A DNA stretch of 64,000 nucleotides. Source: Terrabacter sp. Ter38. Lineage in GTDB: Bacteria > Actinomycetota > Actinomycetes > Actinomycetales > Dermatophilaceae. Position 1 is the stretch's first letter, and every line of letters begins with the position of its first letter. The stretch spans positions 806,001-870,000 of the forward strand of contig NZ_JALJRZ010000001.1 in the NCBI RefSeq assembly GCF_024519435.1, in the 5' to 3' direction. Of the stretch, positions 53,681 to 64,000 are shown one piece after another. Under the pieces are notes generated by a model. The model saw only the letters and a list, made by a program, of their open reading frames with translations. It was not told the origin of the DNA and did no database searches. The translations under genes and the position numbers were made by a program.

Positions 53681-55063
53681 GTGGCGTCCCTCGCGGCCGC
53701 CCTCGCCACCGCCCTCCCTCCAGCCCTCGGCCAGGGCTTCGTCCCGGCTGTCGTCCCCGCCCACGGCGTCGGTAGCCGCGGCGACCTCCCCCTGCCGTTC
53801 ACCGCCCTCGTCATCGCGGCGGTCGCGGCGCTCGTCATCTCGTTCGTGGCCATCGGCACGCTGTGGCGCGAGCCGCGGCTGCGCGACACCGACGGGGTGC
53901 TGCTGCCCGGACCGGTCGCCGCTCTCCTCGACTCGCACTGGCTGCGCGTCGTGGCTCGAGTCCTCACCTGGATCGTCACGGTGTGGACCCTCGCCGCGCT
54001 CGTGCTCGGACCCGACACGGCCCGCAACCCGGTGCCCCACGTCGTCTACGTGTGGCTGTGGGTGGGGCTCGCCTTCTCCTCGATGCTCCTCGGCCCGGTG
54101 TGGCGGGTCGTCAACCCGCTCCGCGCGCTGCACGCCGGTCTGCTCCGCCTCGCCCGGGTCTCGCCCGATCTCGCGGCCCTGCCGTACCGCTGGGGCCTGT
54201 GGCCCGCGGCCCTGGGGCTCGGGACCTTCACGTGGGTCGAGCTCGTCGCCGAGGACAACACGTCGCTCGGCTTCCTCCGCCTGCTCGTCGCAGGCTTCGT
54301 CGCCGTGTCCCTGCTCGGCGCGGCGGTCTTCGGTCGCACGTGGTTCGACCACGCGGACCCTTTCGAGGCATGGTCACGGCTGCTCGGCCTGCTCTCGCCC
54401 CTCGGCCGGCGCCGCGATGGTCGCTGGGTGCTGCGCACCCCACTGCACGGTGTCAACGGCCTGCGCGGCCAGCGGGGTCTCGTGCCCACGGTCGCCGTCA
54501 TGCTCGGCGGGACGGCATACGACGGCTTCTCGGCCAACCTCTCGTGGGCGACGTTCGTGCAGTCCTCCCCCGTGCCGTCGGCACTGCTCAGGACGGCCAC
54601 CCTTCTCGCCTTCTTCGGCTTCGTGGCCGTGACGATCTGGCTGGCGTCGGTCGTGTCGGTGAGGCTCGCCGGCGAGCCCTTCTCCCGCTCGTTCTCCTTC
54701 GTCAGCGACGTCGCCCCGTCGCTGATCCCCATCGCCGGCGGGTACGTCATCGCGCACTACTGGTCGCTCTGGGTGTACCAGGGGCAGTACGCGTGGCGCC
54801 TGCTCAGCGACCCGCTCGGCACGGGCGCCGACCTGCTCGGGACCGCGGACCTGACTCCGAACGACCTGCTCATCCAGCCGACGCTCGTCGCGACCATCCA
54901 GGCCCTGAGCATCGTCGTCGGGCACCTGCTCGGCGTCCTCGCCGCCCACGAGCGGGCGATCACGGTCCTCGACCGTCGCGCCGCCGTCATCGGTCAGGTT
55001 CCGCTCATGGTGGTCATGGTCTTCTACACGCTCGGTGGCCTGACGATCCTCTTCGCGCCCTGA
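53681..55063 (+). CDS. polytopic membrane protein, partner of cupredoxin lipoprotein
   Basis: 460 residues with about ten to eleven membrane helices and few soluble loops (HADPFEAWSRLLGLLSPLG; GYVIAHYWSLWVYQGQYAW with conserved His/Trp). GTG at 53681. Similar actinobacterial proteins are sometimes annotated fenitrothion hydrolase, a label I cannot justify from sequence. The two-base gap to the cupredoxin gene suggests a metal-linked or redox membrane pair. Function unknown. Confidence 0.7.
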   Translation: MASLAAALATALPPALGQGFVPAVVPAHGVGSRGDLPLPFTALVIAAVAALVISFVAIGTLWREPRLRDTDGVLLPGPVAALLDSHWLRVVARVLTWIVTVWTLAALVLGPDTARNPVPHVVYVWLWVGLAFSSMLLGPVWRVVNPLRALHAGLLRLARVSPDLAALPYRWGLWPAALGLGTFTWVELVAEDNTSLGFLRLLVAGFVAVSLLGAAVFGRTWFDHADPFEAWSRLLGLLSPLGRRRDGRWVLRTPLHGVNGLRGQRGLVPTVAVMLGGTAYDGFSANLSWATFVQSSPVPSALLRTATLLAFFGFVAVTIWLASVVSVRLAGEPFSRSFSFVSDVAPSLIPIAGGYVIAHYWSLWVYQGQYAWRLLSDPLGTGADLLGTADLTPNDLLIQPTLVATIQALSIVVGHLLGVLAAHERAITVLDRRAAVIGQVPLMVVMVFYTLGGLTILFAP

Positions 55064-55078
55064 CCGGGCGCGTTGCCC

Positions 55079-56533
55079 TCAGGCGCCGACGGCACTCGAC
55101 GATCGGCGCCCATGGCCCCGGCGGCGGCCTCGCTCTCTCCGCTCGCCGCGCTCGGTCGGCGCCACCGTCCACGGCAGCAGACCGGTCGCGAGGTCGGCCA
55201 CCGCATGACGGACGGGCGAGTCCGGCGCGTGCTCGACGATCGAGCGCCCCGCGAGCAGGGCCGCGTCGACGGCGGCGGCGTCGTCGGGCACGAAGCGCAC
55301 GGACGCCAGCCCGGCGAACCGCAGGAGCGAGTCGGCGATGCGGGACTGGGGACGGGACCCGACCGCGCCGCTGCGCACCCGGTTGACGACGGGCACGGGC
55401 TCGCCGGACGGCACCGTGCCGAGCTCCTGCAGGCCCCGGACGAAACGCTGGAGCGCGACCGGGTCGGCGCCGCCCACCGCGACGACGAGGTCGGAGGCGG
55501 CCAAGGACGTCAGCGTGGCCTCGTTGCGTCGCGGGGCCACGGTGTCGTAGCTGAGCTCCTCGTCGTCCTCGAGGCAGAAGCCGCAGTCGACGACGACGAC
55601 GTGCACGAGCGACCGGCTCAGCTCGAGGACCCGCTCGAGTGCCGCGGCGCGCACCTCGGGCCACCGCTCGGCCTTGGGGAGGCCGGTCAGGACGCGCAGT
55701 CCCGGGACGACCGCCGGGGCGATGCGTGCGAGAGCGGGCAGGTCGAGCAGGCCCTGGTCGGCCGCACGGCAGGCCGCCGCGACACCCGGCGCCTCGTCGA
55801 GCAGCCCGAGGGTCTGGGCCACGCAGCCCCCGTAGGTGTCGGCGTCGATGAGCAGCACCTCGACGCCACGGGCGGCGAGCTCGGCGGCCAAGGTGGTCGC
55901 GACGGTCGTGCGACCGGGTGCGCCGGTGGGCCCCCAGACCGCGATGACGGGCGCGCGCTCCGGGCCAGGCCGGGAACCGGTCACTCGCCCCACGCCCGCG
56001 TCGTCAACGGACGGGTCGTCGTCCTCGAGCGAGCCGACGCGCTCACGGCCACCGGTGAGGCCACCGGAGCCAGCAGGACGCCAGCCCGCGCCACCGTCGG
56101 TCGCGGCCTCGGGGTGGTCGGGTGGCGCTTGCTGGACGGCGCCGGAGGCGAGCTCGCCGCTCAGGGTCGCCTCGAGGTCGTCGGCCGCGCCGCCCTCCTG
56201 CAGCGACACCTCCCACCGGTCCGTCCCCGCGTCGACGGGTAGCGTCACCGTGATCGTCAGCTGCCGCAGGTGGCGCTCGGCGGGCTCGTCGTCGGCGGGG
56301 TGCACCCCGATCACCCGGATCCGGTTGGCGCGGAGGCGATTCACCACGGCGAGGTCGAGGCCGCGCAGGTCGGAGGAGACGACGGCGGTGTCGCCGAGAC
56401 CCGCGTCGGCCACCGACAGCAGCTCGGACACGTCGGCACACCGCCGCGTCACGGTGACGTCACGCAGACCCTCGAGCGTCGTCGCGACCGACGACTCCCA
56501 CTGGTGGCTGAGGGCGGTCAGGACCTCGGTCAT
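55079..56533 (-). CDS. CpaE/MinD-like P-loop ATPase, P-loop Lys replaced by Arg
   Basis: 484 residues: N-terminal receiver-like domain (about 1-100, as in CpaE), a 90-residue disordered linker, then a ParA/MinD ATPase fold (about 195-450) with LLIDADTYGGC and VVVDCGFCLEDDEEL. The Walker A is GPTGAPGRTT: the deviant-Walker lysine is absent and the P-loop lysine is R208. The C-terminal 30 residues are Arg/Gly-rich (RGERRERGRRRGHGRR). ATG at 56533 overlaps the preceding stop (ATGA). It may be a non-hydrolysing relative; no CpaF/TadA genes nearby. Confidence 0.85.
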   Translation of the reverse strand: MTEVLTALSHQWESSVATTLEGLRDVTVTRRCADVSELLSVADAGLGDTAVVSSDLRGLDLAVVNRLRANRIRVIGVHPADDEPAERHLRQLTITVTLPVDAGTDRWEVSLQEGGAADDLEATLSGELASGAVQQAPPDHPEAATDGGAGWRPAGSGGLTGGRERVGSLEDDDPSVDDAGVGRVTGSRPGPERAPVIAVWGPTGAPGRTTVATTLAAELAARGVEVLLIDADTYGGCVAQTLGLLDEAPGVAAACRAADQGLLDLPALARIAPAVVPGLRVLTGLPKAERWPEVRAAALERVLELSRSLVHVVVVDCGFCLEDDEELSYDTVAPRRNEATLTSLAASDLVVAVGGADPVALQRFVRGLQELGTVPSGEPVPVVNRVRSGAVGSRPQSRIADSLLRFAGLASVRFVPDDAAAVDAALLAGRSIVEHAPDSPVRHAVADLATGLLPWTVAPTERGERRERGRRRGHGRRSSSAVGA

Positions 56534-57195
56534 GCGCCGCCGCCGGTGACCGCCCCGACGGAGGGGACGAGGGTCAGCTTCGCCTCGCCGTCCACGGCCT
56601 CGACGAGCGGCTGGACCTTGTCGGCCGGGACGTAGATCTGCACCGACGTCATCGAGCCCGCGCCGAAGCCTCCGCTGCTCGTCATCACCGCGGCCACCGC
56701 GGCGGACTCGAGGACCTTCTTCGTCGGGGTGGTGGTGGCTGTGTCGCCCGTCGACGGGGCCTTGGGGGTGACGAAGACGTCGACGCGGCTCCCCCGCGCC
56801 AGACCGGTCGTCGACATCGCGTCGGCGCGGACCGTGACGCGCTGCACGGCGACGGCATCAGCGCCGCCGACGGCAGACACGGGCACCAGCTCACCCGCGC
56901 GCACGTCACGCACCATGAACGAGCCGGTCGGCGCCGGAGCGTCGGCAGCGAGGTAGGCGTTCATCCCATCCGCGAGCCGCACGTCAGCCCGCACGAAAGA
57001 GGTCTCCGCGACCTCGTCGCCGGCCACGAGGTTGCTCGCCGCGACCCACACCGGCACGCGGTCGTCGGCACTGGCGACGGCCTTGGCCCCCAGCGTCGCG
57101 GCGACGACGACGAGCAGCACACCGACGACGAGGCGGCTGTCACGCCAGGACGGTCGTTGCAGGCGCTTGGCGCTGGGACTGGCCAGCTCGGTCAT
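56530..57195 (-). CDS. SAF-domain CpaB-like protein
   Basis: 221 residues: N-terminal membrane helix (about 22-42, RLVVGVLLVVVAATLGAKAVA), then an SAF domain (VWVAASNLVAGDEVAETSFVR ... FMVRDVRAGELVPVSAVGG) and a RcpC/CpaB-like beta region (VQIYVPADKVQPLVEAVDG). ATG at 57195. Coupled to the CpaE-like gene. CpaB normally works in Tad pili, but no other Tad component is here. Confidence 0.85.
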   Translation of the reverse strand: MTELASPSAKRLQRPSWRDSRLVVGVLLVVVAATLGAKAVASADDRVPVWVAASNLVAGDEVAETSFVRADVRLADGMNAYLAADAPAPTGSFMVRDVRAGELVPVSAVGGADAVAVQRVTVRADAMSTTGLARGSRVDVFVTPKAPSTGDTATTTPTKKVLESAAVAAVMTSSGGFGAGSMTSVQIYVPADKVQPLVEAVDGEAKLTLVPSVGAVTGGGA

Positions 57196-57480
57196 GTGGG
57201 CCCCCTGTGGTCCGGTCGGTGATGGCTGCGACCCGCCGCACGACACGGGACGGACGCGGCAACATCTTGCATCAACCGGGCGCACACCGCCCGTCCAGGT
57301 GCACGGCTGGGGACGACGAGCGATGACCACGGCCCGGATCCCTAGGATGGAGCCGTTCCCTGCCCCCGACCCTCGAGCCCGTGCCGGAGTCCGGGTGGCA
57401 CCGCCCGTGGACGGACGCGCTGCGGCGGGTACGGGTGTGGTCGACGCCGTCAAGAGACGGCGCCCAGAGGAGGAGTCAAC

Positions 57481-57708
57481 GTGGCCCAGCGGTTCCTGCA
57501 GCTCGCCGAGGTGTCGGAGATCCTCAACATCTCCTCCGCCCAGGCGTACGCCCTCGTGCGCTCGGGCGAGCTGCCGGCCATCAAGATCGGTGGACGGGGC
57601 CAGTGGCGCGTCGAGGCCACCGAGCTCGAGGGCTACATCCAGCGGATGTACGCCGAGACGAAGTCGTTCGTGCAGGCACACCCGTTCGGAGGCTCCGCCG
57701 AGGAGTGA
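57481..57708 (+). CDS. BldC/excisionase-type helix-turn-helix protein
   Basis: 75-residue MerR-like winged-helix protein (QLAEVSEILNISSAQAYALVRSGELPAIKIGG, GQWRVEATELEGYIQRMYAET), close in layout to BldC. GTG at 57481 with AGGAG a few bases upstream. Alone on the plus strand, between a CpaB-like gene and a convergent unknown. Likely a developmental or housekeeping regulator, not a phage excisionase. Confidence 0.85.
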   Translation: MAQRFLQLAEVSEILNISSAQAYALVRSGELPAIKIGGRGQWRVEATELEGYIQRMYAETKSFVQAHPFGGSAEE

Positions 57709-57717
57709 GGCCAGTCC

Positions 57718-57745
57718 GGTCCCGGCTCCTCAGAGCCGGCGGACC
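57718..57745. terminator. hairpin between convergent genes
   Basis: CCGGCTC (57722-57728) pairs with GAGCCGG (57733-57739), loop CTCA, with imperfect flanking GGT/ACC pairing. It overlaps the last codons of the minus-strand gene and lies ten bases past the HTH gene stop. Confidence 0.45.
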
Positions 57746-58275
57746 GAGCCGAGTGACCAGAAGGGCACGAGCGACCGCCCGGTGACGTTGGCTGCTCGAC
57801 GGGCCTCGTCGGCCGCGTGCTCGGCGATCTCGAGGTGGTCGGACCCCACGACGTCGATCGTCCCCGTGGATGCGTGACCGTCCACGTCCACGACCTCCAC
57901 GACGGCACGGTCGCGACTCACCGCGCGAAGGGCCGCCCCCAGGCGGAACCGCCGGGCCACGACGGAGGGCGTCCGAGCTCCCGGCGCCAGTCCCGTCACC
58001 CCGCGGACCGCGGGGAGAGCCACGAGGACGGGCCGTCCGGGAGCGGTCTCGACGAGGGCCCAGTCGGGCCCGACGTCGACGAGCCGACCTGTGAGCACGC
58101 GGTCGCGCACCCGCAGCCCCACGTGCGTCGCACCGACGTTCGCGAGCAGCCGCGTGTGGACGTCGAGCAGCGCGCGCTCGCGCCGGGTGCGTTCGGCGAC
58201 CTCGGCCTCGAGCTCGCGCACGTCGCCCAGCGCGAGCTGCGCCTCGAGGTCGTCGAAGAGCCGGTCCCAGCGCAT
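57730..58275 (-). CDS. hypothetical protein with N-terminal coiled region
   Basis: 181 residues. N-terminal helix (LFDDLEAQLALGDVRELEAEVAERTRRERALL) and a beta-rich rest with two similar segments (HVGLRVRDRVLTGRLVDVGPDW; VVEVVDVDGHASTGTIDVVGSDHLEI), possibly a small-barrel fold. ATG at 58275 with GGAGAGG seven bases upstream. Often mislabelled as a Fis-type regulator; I see no HTH. Function unknown. Confidence 0.7.
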   Translation of the reverse strand: MRWDRLFDDLEAQLALGDVRELEAEVAERTRRERALLDVHTRLLANVGATHVGLRVRDRVLTGRLVDVGPDWALVETAPGRPVLVALPAVRGVTGLAPGARTPSVVARRFRLGAALRAVSRDRAVVEVVDVDGHASTGTIDVVGSDHLEIAEHAADEARRAANVTGRSLVPFWSLGSVRRL

Positions 58276-58321
58276 GCGCACACCCTCTCCTGCCCCGACG
58301 TCGCGGGCCACCCGACGATTC

Positions 58322-58366
58322 TTGACCAACACCATACTTGACCAAACACAAGCAAACTGCATTGAA
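58322..58366 (+). promoter_or_regulatory. candidate promoter with direct repeat before LysM gene
   Basis: Two copies of TTGACCAA (58322-58329 and 58338-58345) at 16-base spacing in an unusually AT-rich gap. The second TTGACC can act as -35, with a 17-base spacer to ATTGAA (58361-58366). Transcription would start at or next to the ATG at 58374. The first copy may be an activator or operator half. Confidence 0.5.
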
Positions 58367-58373
58367 TGAACGC

Positions 58374-59525
58374 ATGGACAGGGGACAGCAGTCATCGCGA
58401 GGACAGCAACCAGGAGCGCGCACCGCGGCGCGATGGGACGAGCGCGACCACCCGACGGGGCCACACCCCGCCCAGCGGCATCGGACGGGCCTGAACGGCC
58501 CGCGCCTGCGCGAGGTCGGGGCCGGCGCCGTCGGGCTGGCCGTCGCCGTCATCACCCTGCTGACGCTCGTGATGGTCGCACGGCGGGGCAGCCACACTGC
58601 TGACACCGCCCGACCGGACGACGTCCTCCTCCTCGCTCTCGCCTGGATCGGCGTCCTGCTCGCCGCGTGGCTCGCGCTCGGGTGCCTGTTCGCCGTCGCT
58701 TCCCTCCTGCCGGGTGCAGCAGGACGGGTGGCCCGCGAGGTCGCCGACCAAGTCACCCCGACCGCGGTGCGCAAGGTGCTGACCCTCACGCTCGGCGCCT
58801 CGGTCGGCTCGATCGCCCTGCCCCCAGCGCCTGTCTCGAGTGCCGGCACCGCTCCGACGGCACGCGGCCCCGAAGCTGAGCCGCCGTCCGCCGCCCGGAT
58901 CGCCACGCCAGGCCTGGCGCCCGGCTACACGCCCACCGACCTGACGCCGGGCTACTCTCCATCAGCCGGGTCTGCCAGATCTGCCGGGTCCGCCGGGCCT
59001 GCCAGTCCGTCGCCGTCGGCCGACTCGCCGCTCGCCGGCCTTCCCGACCTCCGCGGGCTCTCCGTCGATCCGGGCTACTCCCCCACGCCACTCACCCAGC
59101 AGGGCGTCGAGGCACCTGCGCCCCCGAGGCCGCCCGACGGGCCCGGCTACCTTCCGACGCAGCCCGTGTCGGTGCTCGACGCAGACCGGTCGCAGCTCAT
59201 GGCTCCGACCCCACGTCCCGCCGCATCGGCGCACGACCTCGTCACCGTGCGCCGTGGCGACTCGCTCTGGACGATCGCCGCTCGACACCTCGGTCCGGGC
59301 GCCTCTGACGCCCAGATCTCCCGCGAGTGGCCGAGGTGGTATGCCGCCAACCGGGACGTCGTGGGTGAGGACCCCGACCTGATCATGCCGGGAGTGCAGC
59401 TGCGTCCGCCCTCGAGCGCCCCGGCAGCGCCGGACACCCACGACGCCCGCGCTTCTGCGCCCCGACCGTCCAGCACCCACGTCGGCGCCGGCGACGGCTC
59501 CCCCGCGCAGCAGGGAGCCTCGTGA
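58374..59525 (+). CDS. LysM-domain membrane protein
   Basis: 383 residues: polar N-terminus, two membrane helices (about 50-70 and 88-112), a long Pro/Ala/Ser/Gly-rich extracytoplasmic region with repeated PGYSP/PGYTP motifs, and a C-terminal LysM domain (about 295-350, VTVRRGDSLWTIAARHLG ... WPRWYAANRDVVGEDPDLI) binding peptidoglycan. ATG at 58374 is favoured over the TTG at 58338, which lies in the promoter. Its stop overlaps the next start. Confidence 0.85.
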   Translation: MDRGQQSSRGQQPGARTAARWDERDHPTGPHPAQRHRTGLNGPRLREVGAGAVGLAVAVITLLTLVMVARRGSHTADTARPDDVLLLALAWIGVLLAAWLALGCLFAVASLLPGAAGRVAREVADQVTPTAVRKVLTLTLGASVGSIALPPAPVSSAGTAPTARGPEAEPPSAARIATPGLAPGYTPTDLTPGYSPSAGSARSAGSAGPASPSPSADSPLAGLPDLRGLSVDPGYSPTPLTQQGVEAPAPPRPPDGPGYLPTQPVSVLDADRSQLMAPTPRPAASAHDLVTVRRGDSLWTIAARHLGPGASDAQISREWPRWYAANRDVVGEDPDLIMPGVQLRPPSSAPAAPDTHDARASAPRPSSTHVGAGDGSPAQQGAS

Positions 59526-60070
59526 TGCGAGCGACCACGACGCCCGGCCAGACCGGCCCAGTCGGCACGTCCACCCGCGCCGGCTTCACCGTTCGGCGCA
59601 TCCCCCAGACGGCGCCTCGCATCATCAGCGCCGACGAGGCCTGGCACGGGGAGCCGCCCTACGCCCAGGACGCCCTCGCCCTCGACTTCTTCGGCGCGCG
59701 CGATGACGAGGACTTCGGCCGGCAGCCGACCCGCACGAGCCTGCTCCCGGACCCGGCCGAGCTCGTGGCCCGCCTCGCGCAGGCGATCGTCGAGGTCGTC
59801 TCGGGCCAGCGCCCCGCTCCCCAGCTCATCCGGCACACGGCGCCGACGATCTACTCGGTCATCGCCCGGCAGGCCATGGTCGCCGGCCGGCGCCGCACTC
59901 CCGGCCCTCGTCGCTCGGCGGTCGTGCGCCGGGTGCGCGTCTGCGAGCCGGCCGACGGCATCGTCGAGGCCTGCGCCGTCGTCGTGTCCCACGGGCGAGT
60001 CCGGGCCCTGGCACTACGGCTCGAAGGCCTCGACGGGCGGTGGCTCGTCACGGCGCTCACCATCGGCTGA
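59525..60070 (+). CDS. Rv3235-family protein (DUF6459)
   Basis: 181 residues with a disordered N-terminus (about 1-70) and a compact C-terminal domain (VARLAQAIVEVVSGQRPAPQL, RRVRVCEPADGIVEACAVV, ALALRLEGLDGRWLVTALTIG), as in the Rv3235 family near secA1. ATG at 59525 overlaps the LysM TGA (TGATG); GTG at 59522 is possible. Function unknown; location suggests a link to secretion. Confidence 0.82.
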   Translation: MRATTTPGQTGPVGTSTRAGFTVRRIPQTAPRIISADEAWHGEPPYAQDALALDFFGARDDEDFGRQPTRTSLLPDPAELVARLAQAIVEVVSGQRPAPQLIRHTAPTIYSVIARQAMVAGRRRTPGPRRSAVVRRVRVCEPADGIVEACAVVVSHGRVRALALRLEGLDGRWLVTALTIG

Positions 60071-60118
60071 CCCGCGACACCGGCGGCGCATCGGCTGACC
60101 GCGCGACACCGGCGGCCG
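60062..60118. repeat. 28-bp tandem duplication at the end of the Rv3235-family gene
   Basis: ATCGGCTGACCCGCGACACC with its following GGCGGCGC is repeated at once with one or two changes (60062-60089, 60090-60118). The first copy contains the stop codon, so the second lies just outside the gene. Confidence 0.85.
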
Positions 60119-60151
60119 CCGCCCCCGGTCCACGACCCATGAGGGCGGGCA

Positions 60152-60185
60152 GACGGCCCGGGCGCCTTCAGGGGCCCGGGCCGTC
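60152..60185. terminator. bidirectional terminator between Rv3235-family gene and secA
   Basis: A perfect 12-bp stem GACGGCCCGGGC (60152-60163) with GCCCGGGCCGTC (60174-60185), loop of ten bases, between two convergent stops. Confidence 0.85.
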
Positions 60186-60195
60186 GCGCGCCGCG

Positions 60196-63039
<2,844 letters not shown>

Positions 63040-63242
63040 CTGGTGATCTCACTCCCGACTGAACGTGTGGACTCGCCCGGTGGGCGGGCTCCATCGCCCG
63101 TGATGGGTCACGGGACCCGCCTAGGCTAGCCGCCTTCCGGACACAACGACCAACGCATCGGCGCCCGGCCCGGTTCCGGCACCGGCGCAGCCCGCGCCCC
63201 CTCCCGTCACCGACGGCGTATGCCGTGTGTCCGGGGGCGCGC

Positions 63243-64000
63243 TCAGCGGCTCGTGGCGGCGCCGGCCGGGGCGGGCGGCTCCGACGCGGTGCGCGCGTCG
63301 CCCGACGGGTCGAGGGGCAGGTCGACACGGCCGAGTCCGAGCCAGTCGGCCATCGACTCGAGGTTGGCGACCAGGGCGGGGCGGGCCTCGACGGGGGCCC
63401 CGGGCTCCCACGTGACCCGGTGGCAGCGCAGCACCCCCGCGACGCGGTCGGCCTTGAGGTCGCAGCGCGCGACGAGGGCGTCGCCGTACAGGAAGGGGAG
63501 GACGTAGTAGCCGTGCACGCGCTTCTGCGCCGGCGTGTAGATCTCGATGCGGTAGTGGAAGTCCCAGAGGGCGTGGATGCGCTCGCGCTGCCAGACGAGC
63601 GAGTCGAAGGGACTGACCAGGGCCTCGGCGTGCACGCGCCGGGGCAGCCGGGCCTCGGCGTGCAGCCAGGCGGGCTTCCAGCCCGGCACGCTGACCGGGA
63701 TGAGCTCGCCGTCGGCGACGAGGCGGGCGATGGCCGGGCGGGCGTCCTCGCGCCTGATCCGGAAGTAGTCGGCCAGGCACAGCTCGGTGCCGACGCCGTG
63801 GGCCCGAGCGGCGATCCGGACGAGCTCGAGGTAGCGGTCGGGGTCGGCCTCCGGTCCGGGACGGTCGATCCAGGTCGCCCGAAGCGGCGGCGGCGCGGTG
63901 GCTGCGAGCGCGGCGTACCGTCGCTCGAACTGGGACGTGCGCCCTGCCGAACTGATCTGTCCGGCCCAGAAGAGGTACTCGAGGGCCTGCTTGACGTCGG
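63243..64000 (-). CDS. YcaQ-family DNA glycosylase (C-terminal part, cut by window edge)
   Basis: The minus-strand frame is open from the right edge to 63243 (about 252 residues). It shows the winged-helix crosslink-repair glycosylase pattern: ALEYLFWAGQISSAGR, YLELVRIAARAHGVGTELCLADYF, the hallmark VSPFDSLVWQRERIHALWDF, YRIEIYTPAQKRVHGYY and VLPFLYGDALVARCDLKADR. The true start is outside the window. These enzymes unhook interstrand crosslinks or remove alkylated bases (family knowledge). Short Ala/Pro-rich C-terminus. The 200-base gap to secA holds its promoter region; nothing else seen. Confidence 0.88.
   Translation of the reverse strand, partial: DVKQALEYLFWAGQISSAGRTSQFERRYAALAATAPPPLRATWIDRPGPEADPDRYLELVRIAARAHGVGTELCLADYFRIRREDARPAIARLVADGELIPVSVPGWKPAWLHAEARLPRRVHAEALVSPFDSLVWQRERIHALWDFHYRIEIYTPAQKRVHGYYVLPFLYGDALVARCDLKADRVAGVLRCHRVTWEPGAPVEARPALVANLESMADWLGLGRVDLPLDPSGDARTASEPPAPAGAATSR

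Overview
This is a very GC-rich (about 70% by eye) chromosomal segment from an actinobacterium. GC3 bias, frequent GTG/TTG starts, 4-base ATGA/GTGA gene overlaps, a WhiB protein, a fused oxoglutarate dehydrogenase (Kgd) and gene order shared with mycobacteria all point to Actinomycetota. Overall content suggests Micrococcales, perhaps Intrasporangiaceae; the family-level guess is inference. I see no insertion sequence, prophage, CRISPR array or rRNA.

Bases 1-24576 read almost entirely leftwards. From right to left they carry tRNA-Arg(CCG), an ArgRS-like anticodon-binding gene (nrtL-like), lysA, hom, thrC, thrB, rho, [inserted operon], rpmE, prfA, prmC, sua5, glyA, wecA, atpI, an atpZ-like gene, atpB, atpE, atpF, atpH and the start of atpA. 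This matches the argS-lysA-thrA-thrC-thrB-rho-rpmE-prfA-hemK-sua5-wecA-atp order of Mycobacterium tuberculosis (Rv1292-Rv1308). Two things interrupt or modify it: a four-gene operon (response regulator, HEAT-repeat membrane protein, processive GT2, histidine kinase) facing a divergent lipoprotein gene between rho and rpmE, and replacement of full argS by a protein lacking the catalytic domain. A perfect CRP/GlxR-type palindrome lies just upstream of atpI.

Bases 24577-36180 hold a frameshifted small gene, an ASCH-like gene, two tandem CNNM/CBS (CorC/TlyC-like) membrane proteins preceded by a Pro-rich upstream ORF, an ABC exporter pair, the 1319-residue Kgd, a DUF6104 gene, an SGNH hydrolase and a small membrane protein.

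Bases 36180-64000 resemble the whiB1-pdtaS to secA1 neighbourhood of mycobacteria (Rv3219-Rv3240). They contain whiB1, pdtaS, a giant NAD-glutamate dehydrogenase with a Lys/Ala-rich tail, two helical unknowns, a DUF2505 gene, pruA (which makes glutamate, the substrate of the GDH), DUF4870, a second SGNH hydrolase, a TetR/hydrolase pair with matching operators, a NUDIX-phosphotransferase fusion, DUF6912, a WS/DGAT acyltransferase, a cupredoxin lipoprotein with a polytopic partner, orphan CpaE/CpaB-like proteins, a BldC-like HTH protein, a LysM protein, an Rv3235-family protein, secA and a truncated ycaQ-like gene.

Recurrent themes are translational coupling by 4-base overlaps, strong hairpins at transcript ends, probable leaderless starts, and low-complexity repetitive tails or linkers grafted onto housekeeping enzymes (AtpI, Sua5, Rho, Kgd, GDH).
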